A DNA stretch of 64,000 bases from Streptomyces tardus (GTDB lineage Bacteria; Actinomycetota; Actinomycetes; Streptomycetales; Streptomycetaceae), in assembly GCF_018101125.2 (NCBI RefSeq), contig NZ_JAELVF020000003.1, positions 62,001 to 126,000 of the forward strand, read 5' to 3'. Under the pieces are notes generated by a model. That model saw only the letters and a list, made by a program, of their open reading frames with translations, did no database searches and had not been told where the DNA came from. Positions 25,656 through 34,330 of the stretch are shown one piece after another. The position numbers and the translations under genes were made by a program. Positions within the stretch are counted from its first letter, which is position 1. Each line of letters starts with the position of its first letter.

Positions 25656-26816
25656 ATGAGCCACGGCACCAGCTACGTTCCGCCCGCCCGGACACTCACC
25701 AACGTCACACTGCGGGGACCCGCAGCGCTCGCGGACGCGCTTCCCTACCTGATCGGCTACCACCCGGACGACTCGATCGTCCTCATCGGCCTGTACGGCG
25801 GGCGCGGGCGCTTCGGCGGCCGGATCCGGCTGGGCATCCCGTCCGTTCGGGCGGAGTGGCCCGACACTGCCGGTCAGCTCGCCGACTGCCTGATGCAGTC
25901 CGGGCTGGCACGGGGCGAGCGCCCGGACGCCTCTTTGGTCTACCTCTGCCGCGAGCCCGTCGAGGATGATTCGAGCACCGCGGTGAAAGAGCAGCTCCGA
26001 CCACTGGCGGAAGAGCTGCGCCGAGCCCTCGTTGCGCGTGGGATGCCGGTTCACGAGTCACTCTTCCTGTCCGGCGGCCGGTACTGGACCTATCTGTGCC
26101 AGGACGGCCGCTGTTGTCCTCCCGAGGGAAGGCGACTCGGTCCGTCCGGTGTCTCGGAGCTTGCGGCTGCTACCACCTACGCCGGCATCCGCACGCGTGG
26201 CTCCGCCCAGGAGTTGACGAGAAGGATCGCGCCCCTGGGGCCGCCGCGCGCGTGCAGGCAGGAGGGCGCCCTGCGCGAGGCGTCGGCGCGGTTGCTGCCT
26301 GACCTGGTGACGGAAGAGGGCCGCGCCCGAATCCGAGAGCGAACCCTGCGTCTGGCAGCGAGGTTGCGCAGGAGGTACCTCGCCGCATCCAGGAGCACGC
26401 TGCCGGTCGGCCCTGGCCTCGACGACATCCAGGACGACGCAATCCTGGCGGACGAGGAAGCGGCCGAGCTCCTCGTCGGGCTTCAGGACCGGGTGACCCG
26501 TGATCGCGCCGCAGAGTGGATGGAGGGCGAAGAGGCAGAGCCCGCGTTGAGGCTCTGGCGCGCCCTGTGCAGGCGCTGCGTCGGTACCTACGCGGAGTAC
26601 GGCGCCCCCGCGCTCGCCCTTGCCGGCTGGGTCGCCTGGTCGGGAGGCGACGAGCCGAGCGCCCGTGTGGCCCTCGAGCAGGCATTGCGGCTCGATCCCC
26701 GCTACACCTTCGCGCATCTCCTGCACAGTGCGTGCAACCGGGGCCTGGACCCGGAGCCGCTGCGTCAGTGTCTGCGCAAGCAGCGAGCCGACTACGAGCG
26801 ATGGGCGAGCAGTTGA
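25656..26816 (+). CDS. DUF4192 domain protein
   Basis: A 386-residue cytoplasmic protein of the actinobacterial DUF4192 family. It opens with TLTNVTLRGPAALADALPYL and GYHPDDSIVLIGL, the usual signature. The middle has SGGRYWTYLCQDGRCCPPEG, where three cysteines might bind metal. The C-terminus is helical and repeat-like (ALALAGWVAWSGGDEPSARV, EQALRLDPRYTFAHLL), resembling a TPR pair. Function is unknown. The ATG has GATTGT six bases upstream and no Shine-Dalgarno. It shares a 139-base divergent promoter region with the recQ-type gene. Confidence 0.8.
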   Translation: MSHGTSYVPPARTLTNVTLRGPAALADALPYLIGYHPDDSIVLIGLYGGRGRFGGRIRLGIPSVRAEWPDTAGQLADCLMQSGLARGERPDASLVYLCREPVEDDSSTAVKEQLRPLAEELRRALVARGMPVHESLFLSGGRYWTYLCQDGRCCPPEGRRLGPSGVSELAAATTYAGIRTRGSAQELTRRIAPLGPPRACRQEGALREASARLLPDLVTEEGRARIRERTLRLAARLRRRYLAASRSTLPVGPGLDDIQDDAILADEEAAELLVGLQDRVTRDRAAEWMEGEEAEPALRLWRALCRRCVGTYAEYGAPALALAGWVAWSGGDEPSARVALEQALRLDPRYTFAHLLHSACNRGLDPEPLRQCLRKQRADYERWASS

Positions 26817-26950
26817 CCGCCCCGAGCTGCCCGATGGTGTCGCGCAGCCGGCGGCTGCGCTCGCGGGGTCATTCGCCGAGTGGCGGCCTTCGGCTCCGCA
26901 AGGCACCCCAAGTCGGTGGCGGTCCTGGCGCCGGGTGTGCTGAGCGCCTG

Positions 26951-26973
26951 ATTATCGTCATGCAGACGACTAT
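26951..26973 (+). promoter_or_regulatory. Palindromic operator overlapping the nrtR-type promoter
   Basis: A near-perfect palindrome: ATTATCGTC, a 5-base centre ATGCA, then GACGACTAT. The arms match at 7 of 9 positions. It overlaps the -10 box TATGAT (26971-26976), which ends six bases before the Nudix gene's ATG. This is the place where an autoregulating NrtR-type repressor would bind. Confidence 0.7.
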
Positions 26974-26982
26974 GATCACCGC

Positions 26983-27744
26983 ATGCCATACGACCCGTCG
27001 GCCTACCCGCCCTTCGCCGTCACCGTGGATCTGGTCGTGCTCACGGTGCGCAAACACGCACTGTGCGCGTTGGCAGTCCGGCGCGGTGAATCGCCGTTCC
27101 AGGGGCGTTGGGCTCTTCCCGGCGGCTTTGTGGCCGCCTCCGAAGACCTGGGTTCGGCTGCGGCCAGGGAACTGGAGGAGGAAACGGGGCTCCGGGTGGG
27201 GGAGTCGGCGGGCAGCGCCGCCGGCGTTCATCTGGAGCAGCTGGCCACCTATGGCGCTCCGGACCGCGATCCACGTATGCGTGTGGTCAGTGTTGCGCAT
27301 CTGGTGCTCGCGCCGGATCTTCCGGCTCCGGTTTCCGGCGGGGACGCTCAGTCGGCGCGCTGGGCGCCGGTCCACACCCTGCTGCTCGAGGCCGGCGACG
27401 AGCTGGAACCCGAAAGCGACCGGGACAGCGACCAACTCGCTTTCGACCACGGGCAGATCCTGGCGGACGGCGTGGAGCGGGCCAGGTCGAAAATCGAGTA
27501 CTCGGCCCTCGCGACCGCTTTCTGTACGCCGGAGTTCACCGTGGGGGAGCTGCGTCGCGTGTACGAGGCAGTGTGGGGGGTGGCGCTCGACCCGCGTAAC
27601 TTCCACCGGAAGGTCACCGGTACGCCCGGCTTTCTGGTCCCCAGCGGTGGCACGACCACACGTCAGGGCGGCCGGCCTGCGCAGCTCTTCCGCGCCGGCG
27701 GGGCCACGGTGCTCAACCCGCCGATGTTGCGTCCCGAAATCTGA
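26983..27744 (+). CDS. Nudix-domain transcriptional regulator (NrtR-like)
   Basis: A 253-residue protein with an N-terminal Nudix domain (about residues 10-140) and a C-terminal winged-helix domain (about 155-240: EYSALATAFCTPEFTVGELR, then LDPRNFHRKV and GRPAQLFRAG). This layout is that of NrtR regulators, which control NAD-related genes in response to ADP-ribose or similar ligands. In NrtR the Nudix box is often degenerate. Here it fits GX5EX7REUXEEXGU fully (GGFVAASED...ARELEEETGL), so hydrolase activity may persist. The ATG is leaderless-type behind TATGAT, and the promoter is covered by a palindrome, which indicates autoregulation. Confidence 0.85.
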   Translation: MPYDPSAYPPFAVTVDLVVLTVRKHALCALAVRRGESPFQGRWALPGGFVAASEDLGSAAARELEEETGLRVGESAGSAAGVHLEQLATYGAPDRDPRMRVVSVAHLVLAPDLPAPVSGGDAQSARWAPVHTLLLEAGDELEPESDRDSDQLAFDHGQILADGVERARSKIEYSALATAFCTPEFTVGELRRVYEAVWGVALDPRNFHRKVTGTPGFLVPSGGTTTRQGGRPAQLFRAGGATVLNPPMLRPEI

Positions 27745-27938
27745 CGTCGCCTCCGTTCCGGCAGTGCGCCGAAGTGCTCTCGGACGGACGGCACTTGACT
27801 GCCGCCGTCACCGTGGCCCCGTTCTCCTGGACCGCCCGCCGGCGGGCAGCGGCGCGGCCAGGATCGCGCTATTCGCTATATGTCTGGAATGTCGCGATAC
27901 CTTGCCTGAGTCACTCATGCGTTCAGCGGGGAGAAGTG

Positions 27939-29882
27939 ATGATCCAGGCCATCGGACTCACCAGCGCCTCTCACCGGAACCGCCCACCCTCAGTCGCCGA
28001 CCTGACCTTCGAGGCCAGGCCCGGCGATGTGACCGTGCTCTGCGGACCTTCCGGCTCGGGCAAGTCGACCGCGGTGCGGCTGATGCTCCAGCTGCGTCGC
28101 GGCAGGGGCGTAACCCTCTTCCGGGGCCGTCCACTTCACCGAGTGCCCCACGTGTACCGCGAGGTGGGAGTGCTCGTCGGAGACGTCCCGGGGCATCCGG
28201 CGCGAACCGCGCTCGGACACCTGCGCATGCTCAGTGCAGTCGCGGGTGTTCCCTCCTCGCGAGCCGACGAAGTCCTCGACGTGGTCGGGTTGAGCGGTCT
28301 GGCCGATCAGCGTCTCGGCACGTTCTCCCTGGGAATGGATCGACGGCTGGGTATCGCGGCTGCTCTGCTGGGAGATCCGCACACTCTGGTGCTGGACGAT
28401 CCCTCGCAGGGGCTGGCGCCACGCGAAGCAGCCTGGCTGCGTGGCCTGTTGCGCGCATACGCAGAGGAAGGCGGGCTGGTTCTCACCACCACCAGTGAGC
28501 CGCGGGAGGCGTCGCGCCTCGCGGACCGAGTGCTGACGCTGGAGGACGGCCGGCTGGTCGCCGACCAGGACGTGCAGGCTTTCACGCGCACGCGTTTGCG
28601 CCCCCGAGTCGCTGTCAGCTCCCCGCACGCCGAGCGTTTGGGCAGCGTGCTCTTGCGGGAGTCCCGTTCGCCGCTGGCCGGGCTGCCTCCCCAAGCGCGT
28701 TCGACGTCGGTCGCTCAGAGTGCTGTCGCCGAGTCGCCGGAGGCGCTCGAGGTGGTGAACGAGGGCGGAGGTCAGATCTCGGTCTACGGCAGCAGTTGCG
28801 CGATGGTGGGGGAGACGGCCTACCGGCACGGCATTCTCGTCCATCAGCTCGCCGACGAGACGGGTGAATCCGCCGCCGTCGCCGCGCCTTTGAACCGAGC
28901 CGACGGCCGCGATGCACGGCTGTCTCTCGAGGCCACGGGTCAGGGTGTCGGTGAGGGAAGCAGCAGCGGCGGCGGCACCGAGTCGAGGGCCTTGCAGCCG
29001 GCCGGGATCGCCTCTCTCGGCCTCGCGCTCGGCCGGTCCCGCTCGGGACGGGAGACGCCCGCCGCGTCCGGAGTCTCCCCGCTGCCGCCGCGGTTGCGTG
29101 CGGTTCCGGCACCCGGCCCGGTCTGGCCGCTGCGGTACGAGTTGCGGCGCCTGGTCGGGCTGCGGTCCACCTGGCTGCTGGTCGCTTCCGCCCTGCTTGC
29201 CGCGCTCGCGGCAGCGTGCTGGGTGGGCCGCGGCGGAGTGGACGAATCGGCCCGGGCGCTCGTCGGCTGGCCGGCCGGCTGGCCGCTGCCGCCGGTGGCT
29301 GCCGTGGCCGGGCTGTTGGGAGCCCTGGCGTTCGGGCAGGAGCATCGCTACCCGGCGCTGGCTCCGGCCCAGGCGCCGATCCCCAGGCGCCTCGGTCTGC
29401 TGTCGGCGAAGCTCGCGGTGGCCGCCGGGGTAGCTGTGGTGTTGTGTGCGGCCTCGGTCGCGCTGAACGCCTCGGTTCTGCTCACCCTGTACGGCTCTTC
29501 GACCGGGCCGAACCCCCAACTGCCGGCCTGGCTCGCGACGATGGGGATGATCCTGCTGGCTCTGGGAAGTGCCTGGGCCGGTCTCCTGGCCGCAGCGATC
29601 TGCCGTTCCTTTCTCGCGGGAGTCCTGAGCGTCCTTGCGGTGCCGCTTCTGGTGGCGCCGGCGGTCCGCGAGCTGCTGGCTCCGCCGGCGGTGGAAGCGC
29701 TGGCCGCCGTGAGTGAACGACTGACGGCACTGCTGCTGGTGCCGCTTCCTTTCACCGCCGACGAGTGGGCGGAGCCGGTGGCACAGCTGCTCGCTCAACC
29801 GCTGGGCAGTGCAATGATGTTGTCGCTCGTCAGCTTGTTCGGCGCCTATGTGTTCGGGACCCTGTGCGGCAGAGTGCGGTAG
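27939..29882 (+). CDS. ABC transporter: ATPase and membrane domain fused
   Basis: A 647-residue protein with an ABC ATPase at residues 1-225: Walker A GPSGSGKST, signature-like FSLGMDRRL in place of canonical LSGGQ, Walker B TLVLDDPSQGL. A linker of about 170 low-complexity residues follows, then a C-terminal membrane part with about six hydrophobic helices (for example WLLVASALLAALAAACWVG and LGLLSAKLAVAAGVAVVL). The degenerate signature and the single-chain layout resemble antibiotic or lantibiotic-type exporters. Substrate unknown. The ATG follows GGGGAG. It ends 175 bases before whiH on the same strand. Confidence 0.82.
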   Translation: MIQAIGLTSASHRNRPPSVADLTFEARPGDVTVLCGPSGSGKSTAVRLMLQLRRGRGVTLFRGRPLHRVPHVYREVGVLVGDVPGHPARTALGHLRMLSAVAGVPSSRADEVLDVVGLSGLADQRLGTFSLGMDRRLGIAAALLGDPHTLVLDDPSQGLAPREAAWLRGLLRAYAEEGGLVLTTTSEPREASRLADRVLTLEDGRLVADQDVQAFTRTRLRPRVAVSSPHAERLGSVLLRESRSPLAGLPPQARSTSVAQSAVAESPEALEVVNEGGGQISVYGSSCAMVGETAYRHGILVHQLADETGESAAVAAPLNRADGRDARLSLEATGQGVGEGSSSGGGTESRALQPAGIASLGLALGRSRSGRETPAASGVSPLPPRLRAVPAPGPVWPLRYELRRLVGLRSTWLLVASALLAALAAACWVGRGGVDESARALVGWPAGWPLPPVAAVAGLLGALAFGQEHRYPALAPAQAPIPRRLGLLSAKLAVAAGVAVVLCAASVALNASVLLTLYGSSTGPNPQLPAWLATMGMILLALGSAWAGLLAAAICRSFLAGVLSVLAVPLLVAPAVRELLAPPAVEALAAVSERLTALLLVPLPFTADEWAEPVAQLLAQPLGSAMMLSLVSLFGAYVFGTLCGRVR

Positions 29883-29969
29883 GTGCGGTGCCGATTCGGG
29901 TGTTGCTTCAGCGGCTCCCAGCTGCGAGTTCTCCGCTGGAGGGCGACGGCGCCCGTGTGCGTCCGGCCG

Positions 29970-29994
29970 TCAAGGGCGTACGAGTCGGCGATCA
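29970..29994 (+). promoter_or_regulatory. Candidate sigma-WhiG promoter of whiH
   Basis: TCAA (29970-29973) is followed after 13 bases by GGCGATCA (29987-29994), six of eight positions of the -10 GCCGATAA. whiH is a known sigma-WhiG target in S. coelicolor. The -35 (TCAA against TAAA) and the spacer (13 against about 15) are off-consensus, so this is tentative. Confidence 0.4.
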
Positions 29995-30057
29995 CCCTTT
30001 CGTGTGCTTTTCACCAAAGCCCTCAAGGTGGCTCAACTGGCCGCCGACAAAGGATGC

Positions 30058-30972
30058 GTGACTACCCTTGCGCACTCCATGATGACCTCGCCCGGCCGTT
30101 CCAGCCTCACCGGTGCCGGTGAGCTCGGCCGATATCCCGGCGGCGCTGCCGCCGGCGCCCCACGCTCCGGCGCCAGCGCTCCCAGCTGGGACGGTGGCGA
30201 ACCCGACGCGGCGACGCGTTCCGGCCGCAGAACGACCGGTACGCGGGGACGCGGCCTGCACGGCCAACTCGTTCAGCAGCTCGGTCAGATGATCGTCGCC
30301 GGTGAGCTGGGCGCCGATCGCCCGCTGGTGCCCGAAGAGATCGGCCAGCGTTTCGAGGTCTCGCGCACTGTGGTGCGCGAATCGCTCCGTGTGCTGGAGG
30401 CGAAGGGCCTCGTCAGCGCACGCCCCAACGTGGGCACCCGAGTTCGACCCGTCAGCGACTGGAACCTGCTCGACCCCGACATCATCGAATGGCGGGCCTT
30501 CGGCCCTCAGCGGGAGGACCAGCGCCGCGAGCTCTGCGAACTGCGCTGGACGATCGAGCCCCTCGCCGCCCGGCTCGCGGTCGGCCACGGCAGGGACGAG
30601 CTGCAGCAGCGCCTCACGGAGATGGTCGAGATCATGGGCCACGCTCTGGGCGCCGGTGACGGTGTGACCTTCGCCCGGGCCGACGCCGAGTTCCACACCC
30701 TGTTGATCCAGGCCGCGGGCAACAAGATGCTGGAGCATCTCTCTGCGATCGTCGCCTCGGCGCTGGAGGTGTCGGGCGGCCCGCTGACCGGATGCGACCG
30801 GCCGACCGAAGCGGCGATCGGCCTGCACCAGGCGATCGTTGACGCTCTCGGCGGCGGAGACCCCGCCGGTGCCGAGCATGCGATGCGGCAGCTGCTCGCG
30901 GTGCGGTCGGAGTCTCCTGCACCGGCCGGAAGGGCGGCGGACCACGTCGTTCCGGCTCCGCGCGAGCACTGA
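30058..30972 (+). CDS. whiH: Sporulation regulator WhiH (GntR/FadR family)
   Basis: GntR-family transcription factor needed for sporulation septation in aerial hyphae. The 304-residue protein has about 60 variable N-terminal residues and a winged helix (GLHGQLVQQLGQMIVAGELG, LVPEEIGQRFEVSRTVVRES, ARPNVGTRVRP). The FCD ligand domain (LCELRWTIEPLAARLAVGH, then ADAEFHTLLIQAAGNKMLEH) follows. It ends in the VVPAPREH tail that I recall from S. coelicolor WhiH. Its position directly before hrdB is also the WhiH location. GTG 30058, three bases after AAAGGA, matches the expected MxTLAH-type start; ATG 30079 is the alternative. Confidence 0.9.
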   Translation: MTTLAHSMMTSPGRSSLTGAGELGRYPGGAAAGAPRSGASAPSWDGGEPDAATRSGRRTTGTRGRGLHGQLVQQLGQMIVAGELGADRPLVPEEIGQRFEVSRTVVRESLRVLEAKGLVSARPNVGTRVRPVSDWNLLDPDIIEWRAFGPQREDQRRELCELRWTIEPLAARLAVGHGRDELQQRLTEMVEIMGHALGAGDGVTFARADAEFHTLLIQAAGNKMLEHLSAIVASALEVSGGPLTGCDRPTEAAIGLHQAIVDALGGGDPAGAEHAMRQLLAVRSESPAPAGRAADHVVPAPREH

Positions 30973-31351
30973 GCCGGATGCGCTGAGTCGCGAGCCGCGT
31001 CCTCCCGTTTCCGAGACCGTCGTGCGAACCCTTCTCCGGATGGCTCGCACGACGGTCTCCGGCCGCACAGCGATGGGACCGTTCGGCTCAGTGATATAGC
31101 AGGATGTGTGCTGATACCTGCACACATGGGCTGTGACTCGGGACACTCGAATTGGGCGTAACGCTTTCCGTGGAAGCGCGATGACTCAAGAGGTAGCAGC
31201 GCCAACGGGAATGGGAGAGCCGCTTGCCGGCGTTCCGTTCCCCGACGTTCCGCATCCATCCCGGTGCCGACTGATCCCCGTCGGTGCCCGCAGCGCCCCT
31301 TCCGAAGAGGGACTGGGGCGTAGCCAATTCCATCGTTCCGAGAGGTTGTTC
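30973..31351. other. hrdB promoter and leader region
   Basis: These 379 bases hold no gene and should carry the hrdB promoters. The sequence is less G+C-rich around 31090-31165. A short inverted repeat brackets the whiH end (CGTGCGAACC and GGCTCGCACG near 31020-31050), which may terminate whiH. A candidate SigR-type promoter is listed separately. AGAGG precedes the hrdB GTG. Confidence 0.45.
31207..31234 (+). promoter_or_regulatory. Candidate SigR-type promoter of hrdB
   Basis: GGGAAT (31207-31212) and GTT (31232-31234) are separated by 19 bases, close to the oxidative-stress sigma-R pattern GGAAT-N18-GTT. It lies 118 bases before the start codon. One hrdB promoter of S. coelicolor is known to be SigR-dependent, which supports the call. 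The spacer is one base long. Confidence 0.5.
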
Positions 31352-32914
31352 GTGTCGGCCAGCACATCCCGTACGCTCCCCGCGGAGATCGCCGAGTCCG
31401 AGTCCGTGTTGGCGCTCATTGAGCGGGGAAAGGCTGAGGGGCAGATCGCCGGCGATGACGTGCGTCGGGCCTTCGAGGCTGACCAGATTCCGCCAACCCA
31501 GTGGAAGAACGTTCTGCGCAGCCTCAACCAGATCCTCGACGAGGAGGGTGTGACGCTGATGGTGAGTGCCGCCGAAGCGCCCAAGCGCACCCGTAAGAGC
31601 GTCGCGGCCAAGACACCCGCGCGGCGCACGACCACCAAGTCCGTCGCTGCCGGACAGTCGACCGCGGCCTCGGCCACCGAGGCGGTCGACTCCGGTGCCG
31701 ACTCGGAGGCCAAGCCGGCCAAGAAGGCGGCCAAGAAGGCAGTGGCGAAGAAGACCGCCGCCGCCAAGAAGGTTGCCGAGGGCCCGGCCAAGAAGGCCAC
31801 CAAGAAGGCAGCCGCGAAGAAGACGGCCAAGAAGTCGGTCGTCGACGAGATCCTCGAGGGCGACGAGGAGGCCGTGGAGGCCCCTGCCAAGCCCGGCAAA
31901 CCCGGCGACGAGGCCGCCCCCGAGGGCAAGAACGAGAACGAGGGCTTCGTGCTCTCCGACGAGGACGAGGACGACGCTCCTGCTCAGCAGGTCGCCGCGG
32001 CGGGTGCCACCGCCGACCCGGTCAAGGACTACCTGAAGCAGATCGGCAAGGTCCCGCTGCTTAACGCCGAGCAGGAGGTGGAGCTCGCCAAGCGCATCGA
32101 AGCCGGGCTGTTCGCCGAGGACAAGCTCGCCAACTCCGACAAGCTCGCACCCAAGCTCAAGCGCGAGCTGGAGATCATCGCGGAGGACGGTCGCCGGGCG
32201 AAGAACCACCTGCTGGAGGCCAACCTCCGACTCGTGGTCTCGCTGGCCAAGCGCTACACCGGTCGCGGAATGCTCTTCCTGGACCTCATTCAGGAGGGCA
32301 ACCTCGGTCTGATCCGTGCGGTCGAGAAGTTCGACTACACCAAGGGCTACAAGTTCTCCACGTACGCGACGTGGTGGATCCGTCAGGCCATCACCCGCGC
32401 CATGGCCGACCAGGCCCGCACCATCCGTATCCCGGTGCACATGGTCGAGGTCATCAACAAGCTGGCCAGGGTGCAGCGTCAGATGCTCCAGGACCTGGGC
32501 CGGGAGCCCACCCCGGAGGAGCTGGCCAAGGAGCTGGACATGACGCCCGAGAAGGTCGTCGAGGTCCAGAAGTACGGTCGTGAGCCGATTTCGCTGCACA
32601 CCCCCCTCGGTGAGGACGGGGACAGCGAGTTCGGTGACCTCATCGAGGACTCCGAGGCCGTCGTTCCGGCGGACGCGGTGAGCTTCACCCTCCTCCAGGA
32701 ACAGCTGCACTCGGTGCTGGACACCCTCAGTGAGCGCGAGGCGGGCGTGGTCTCGATGCGCTTCGGTCTCACCGACGGACAGCCGAAGACACTGGACGAG
32801 ATCGGCAAGGTCTACGGCGTGACGCGTGAGCGGATCCGTCAGATCGAGTCGAAGACCATGTCGAAGCTGCGGCACCCCTCCCGTTCCCAGGTCCTGCGCG
32901 ACTACCTGGACTGA
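31352..32914 (+). CDS. hrdB: Primary RNA polymerase sigma factor HrdB
   Basis: Principal vegetative sigma-70 factor. GTG 31352 gives 520 residues starting with SASTSRTLPAEIAES, as in known HrdB proteins. Region 1.1 (LIERGKAEGQIAGDDVRRAF) is followed by a 110-residue Lys/Ala-rich and then acidic spacer (many AKKA repeats, ending SDEDEDDAP). Region 1.2 is DPVKDYLKQIGKVPLL. Region 2 has NLRLVVSLAKRYTGRGMLF, the -10-binding KFDYTKGYKFSTYATWWIRQ and ITRAMADQ. Region 3 starts RTIRIPVHMVE. Region 4 ends with TLDEIGKVYGVTRERIRQIE. All are intact. The spacer length varies among species. A 15-bp terminator hairpin follows. Confidence 0.98.
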   Translation: MSASTSRTLPAEIAESESVLALIERGKAEGQIAGDDVRRAFEADQIPPTQWKNVLRSLNQILDEEGVTLMVSAAEAPKRTRKSVAAKTPARRTTTKSVAAGQSTAASATEAVDSGADSEAKPAKKAAKKAVAKKTAAAKKVAEGPAKKATKKAAAKKTAKKSVVDEILEGDEEAVEAPAKPGKPGDEAAPEGKNENEGFVLSDEDEDDAPAQQVAAAGATADPVKDYLKQIGKVPLLNAEQEVELAKRIEAGLFAEDKLANSDKLAPKLKRELEIIAEDGRRAKNHLLEANLRLVVSLAKRYTGRGMLFLDLIQEGNLGLIRAVEKFDYTKGYKFSTYATWWIRQAITRAMADQARTIRIPVHMVEVINKLARVQRQMLQDLGREPTPEELAKELDMTPEKVVEVQKYGREPISLHTPLGEDGDSEFGDLIEDSEAVVPADAVSFTLLQEQLHSVLDTLSEREAGVVSMRFGLTDGQPKTLDEIGKVYGVTRERIRQIESKTMSKLRHPSRSQVLRDYLD

Positions 32915-32968
32915 CGGAGCCGGACTGACGAGCCGGACAGGCGAAGGGCGACCGACGTTGCCCGTCAA

Positions 32969-33014
32969 CGACGGCCCGGCCACACTCCCTGCGGGGCGAG
33001 TGGCCGGGCCGTCG
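32969..33014 (+). terminator. hrdB terminator
   Basis: A perfect 15-bp stem (CGACGGCCCGGCCAC at 32969-32983 with its complement at 33000-33014) and a 16-base loop, 55 bases past the hrdB stop. Confidence 0.85.
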
Positions 33015-33112
33015 CTGTAAGGGCCTGGCGGCGAAGTCAACGAGGTGTGGGTACTTTCGCCGGTATGGCGGACAGCGGGTGACCGGATGATTCCGTAAAG
33101 TCAGCTAGCGGT

Positions 33113-33949
33113 ATGAACACATTCACGCGCGCTCTGACCGCCACCCTCGTCTCGTCCCTGGCCCTCACCGCAGTCGCGGCTGTCGGGCCGCCCGTGGCCC
33201 ATGCGATGGACCGCTCCGTCATCGGCGGTGACGCCGCCCGCACCGCCGACCACCCCTGGGTGGTGGCTGTCGGGAGCCGGCAGCTCTTCGGCTCCGCCAG
33301 ATCGGGCCAGTTCTGCGGCGCTGCTGTCGTCTCGGCGCGCACGGTGGTGACCGCGGCGCACTGCTTCGACCGGCAGATCCTCGGCGCGGACCCCGACCGG
33401 GTCCGGGACTTCCGTGTGATCGCCGGCCGGGACGATCTGCGCGGCGAGCAGGGCCGCGAAGTGGCCGTCAGCGACATCTGGGTCAACCCCCGCTACGACC
33501 GGCGCACCAACGCCGGGGACCTGGCGGTGCTGACGCTGGCCAAGCCGCTGCCCGGTGCTGCGGTCCCACTGGCCGGGGCGGGTGACGCGGCGTACGGCGC
33601 CGGGCAGTCCGCGTCGGTGTACGGCTGGGGGGACACCGGCGGGGACGGAAGTTACGCGTCCTCGCTGCACTCCTCGCGTGTGCGGGTGCTGAAGGACCGG
33701 GAGTGCGCCACCGCCTACCCGGGAGGCGCAGCGGCGGGGCGGTTCCGGGCGGAGACGATGGTCTGCGCAGGGCTTCCCGAAGGCGGCCGTGACGCCTGTC
33801 AGGGAGACAGCGGCGGGCCGCTGGTCGCCGGGGGGAAGCTGATCGGACTCGTCTCCTGGGGGTCGGGCTGCGGCGTCGCGGGGCAGCCCGGCGTCTACAC
33901 GAGGATCTCCGCGCTCGAGAAGGAGATCACCGGGCGGATGCGCGATTAG
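33113..33949 (+). CDS. Secreted trypsin-like serine protease
   Basis: Exported S1A endopeptidase, 278 residues. A signal peptide of about 31 residues (hydrophobic LVSSLALTAVAAV, cleavage near AHA) is followed directly by a mature chymotrypsin fold beginning near SVIGGDAA. The triad is His83 (TAAHC), Asp136 (AGDLAVLTL) and Ser233 (CQGDSGGP). Asp227 at the base of the specificity pocket indicates cleavage after Arg or Lys, as in Streptomyces trypsin. Cysteine pairs 68/84, 198/218 and 229 with a later Cys are as expected. A short activation propeptide appears to be missing or very short. Terminators flank it, so it is monocistronic. Confidence 0.93.
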   Translation: MNTFTRALTATLVSSLALTAVAAVGPPVAHAMDRSVIGGDAARTADHPWVVAVGSRQLFGSARSGQFCGAAVVSARTVVTAAHCFDRQILGADPDRVRDFRVIAGRDDLRGEQGREVAVSDIWVNPRYDRRTNAGDLAVLTLAKPLPGAAVPLAGAGDAAYGAGQSASVYGWGDTGGDGSYASSLHSSRVRVLKDRECATAYPGGAAAGRFRAETMVCAGLPEGGRDACQGDSGGPLVAGGKLIGLVSWGSGCGVAGQPGVYTRISALEKEITGRMRD

Positions 33950-33998
33950 GCGGGACGAGCCGTCGGTCGCTCGGCTGCGGGCGGTACAGGGCGCGCAC

Positions 33999-34044
33999 GA
34001 CGACGGGCGGACAGACCACTCTCGGTGGTCGCCCGCCCGTCGTC
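33999..34044. terminator. Bidirectional terminator
   Basis: A 12-bp stem (GACGACGGGCGG and complement) enclosing a second stem GACCAC/GTGGTC. It lies between the trypsin gene and the convergent small zinc-type gene. Confidence 0.8.
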
Positions 34045-34099
34045 TTCCCGGCCCTGGGCCGGAACCGAGCTCGTCGGTGTCAGGACGCTGTGCGTCGGG

Positions 34100-34330
34100 T
34101 CAGCGGTCGTCGTCGCCCACGGTTGCCGGAGTGGCGGTGAGCCGCTCCGTCTCGTCCTGTATTTCCGCGGCGATCTTCTTGAGTTCTGGCTCGAACTTGC
34201 GACCGTGGTGGGCGCAGAACAGGAGCTCGCCGCCCGTTGCCAGCACGACGCGCAGGTACGCCTGGGCGCCACAGCGGTCGCAGCGGTCAGCGGCGGTCAG
34301 CGGGCTCGCGGGTGTCAGAACAGTAGTCAC
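34100..34330 (-). CDS. Small DUF7455-type zinc-ribbon-like protein
   Basis: A 76-residue conserved protein. The N-terminal half has Cys-x-x-Cys (DRCDRCGAQAYLRV) and then LLFCAHHGRKFEP, which together could coordinate zinc through Cys/Cys/Cys/His. The rest is a charged helix. Such proteins are common beside parE/gyrB2 in actinobacteria and have no established function. GTG start with GAGG close upstream. It is divergent from parE across 419 bases. Confidence 0.75.
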   Translation of the reverse strand: MTTVLTPASPLTAADRCDRCGAQAYLRVVLATGGELLFCAHHGRKFEPELKKIAAEIQDETERLTATPATVGDDDR

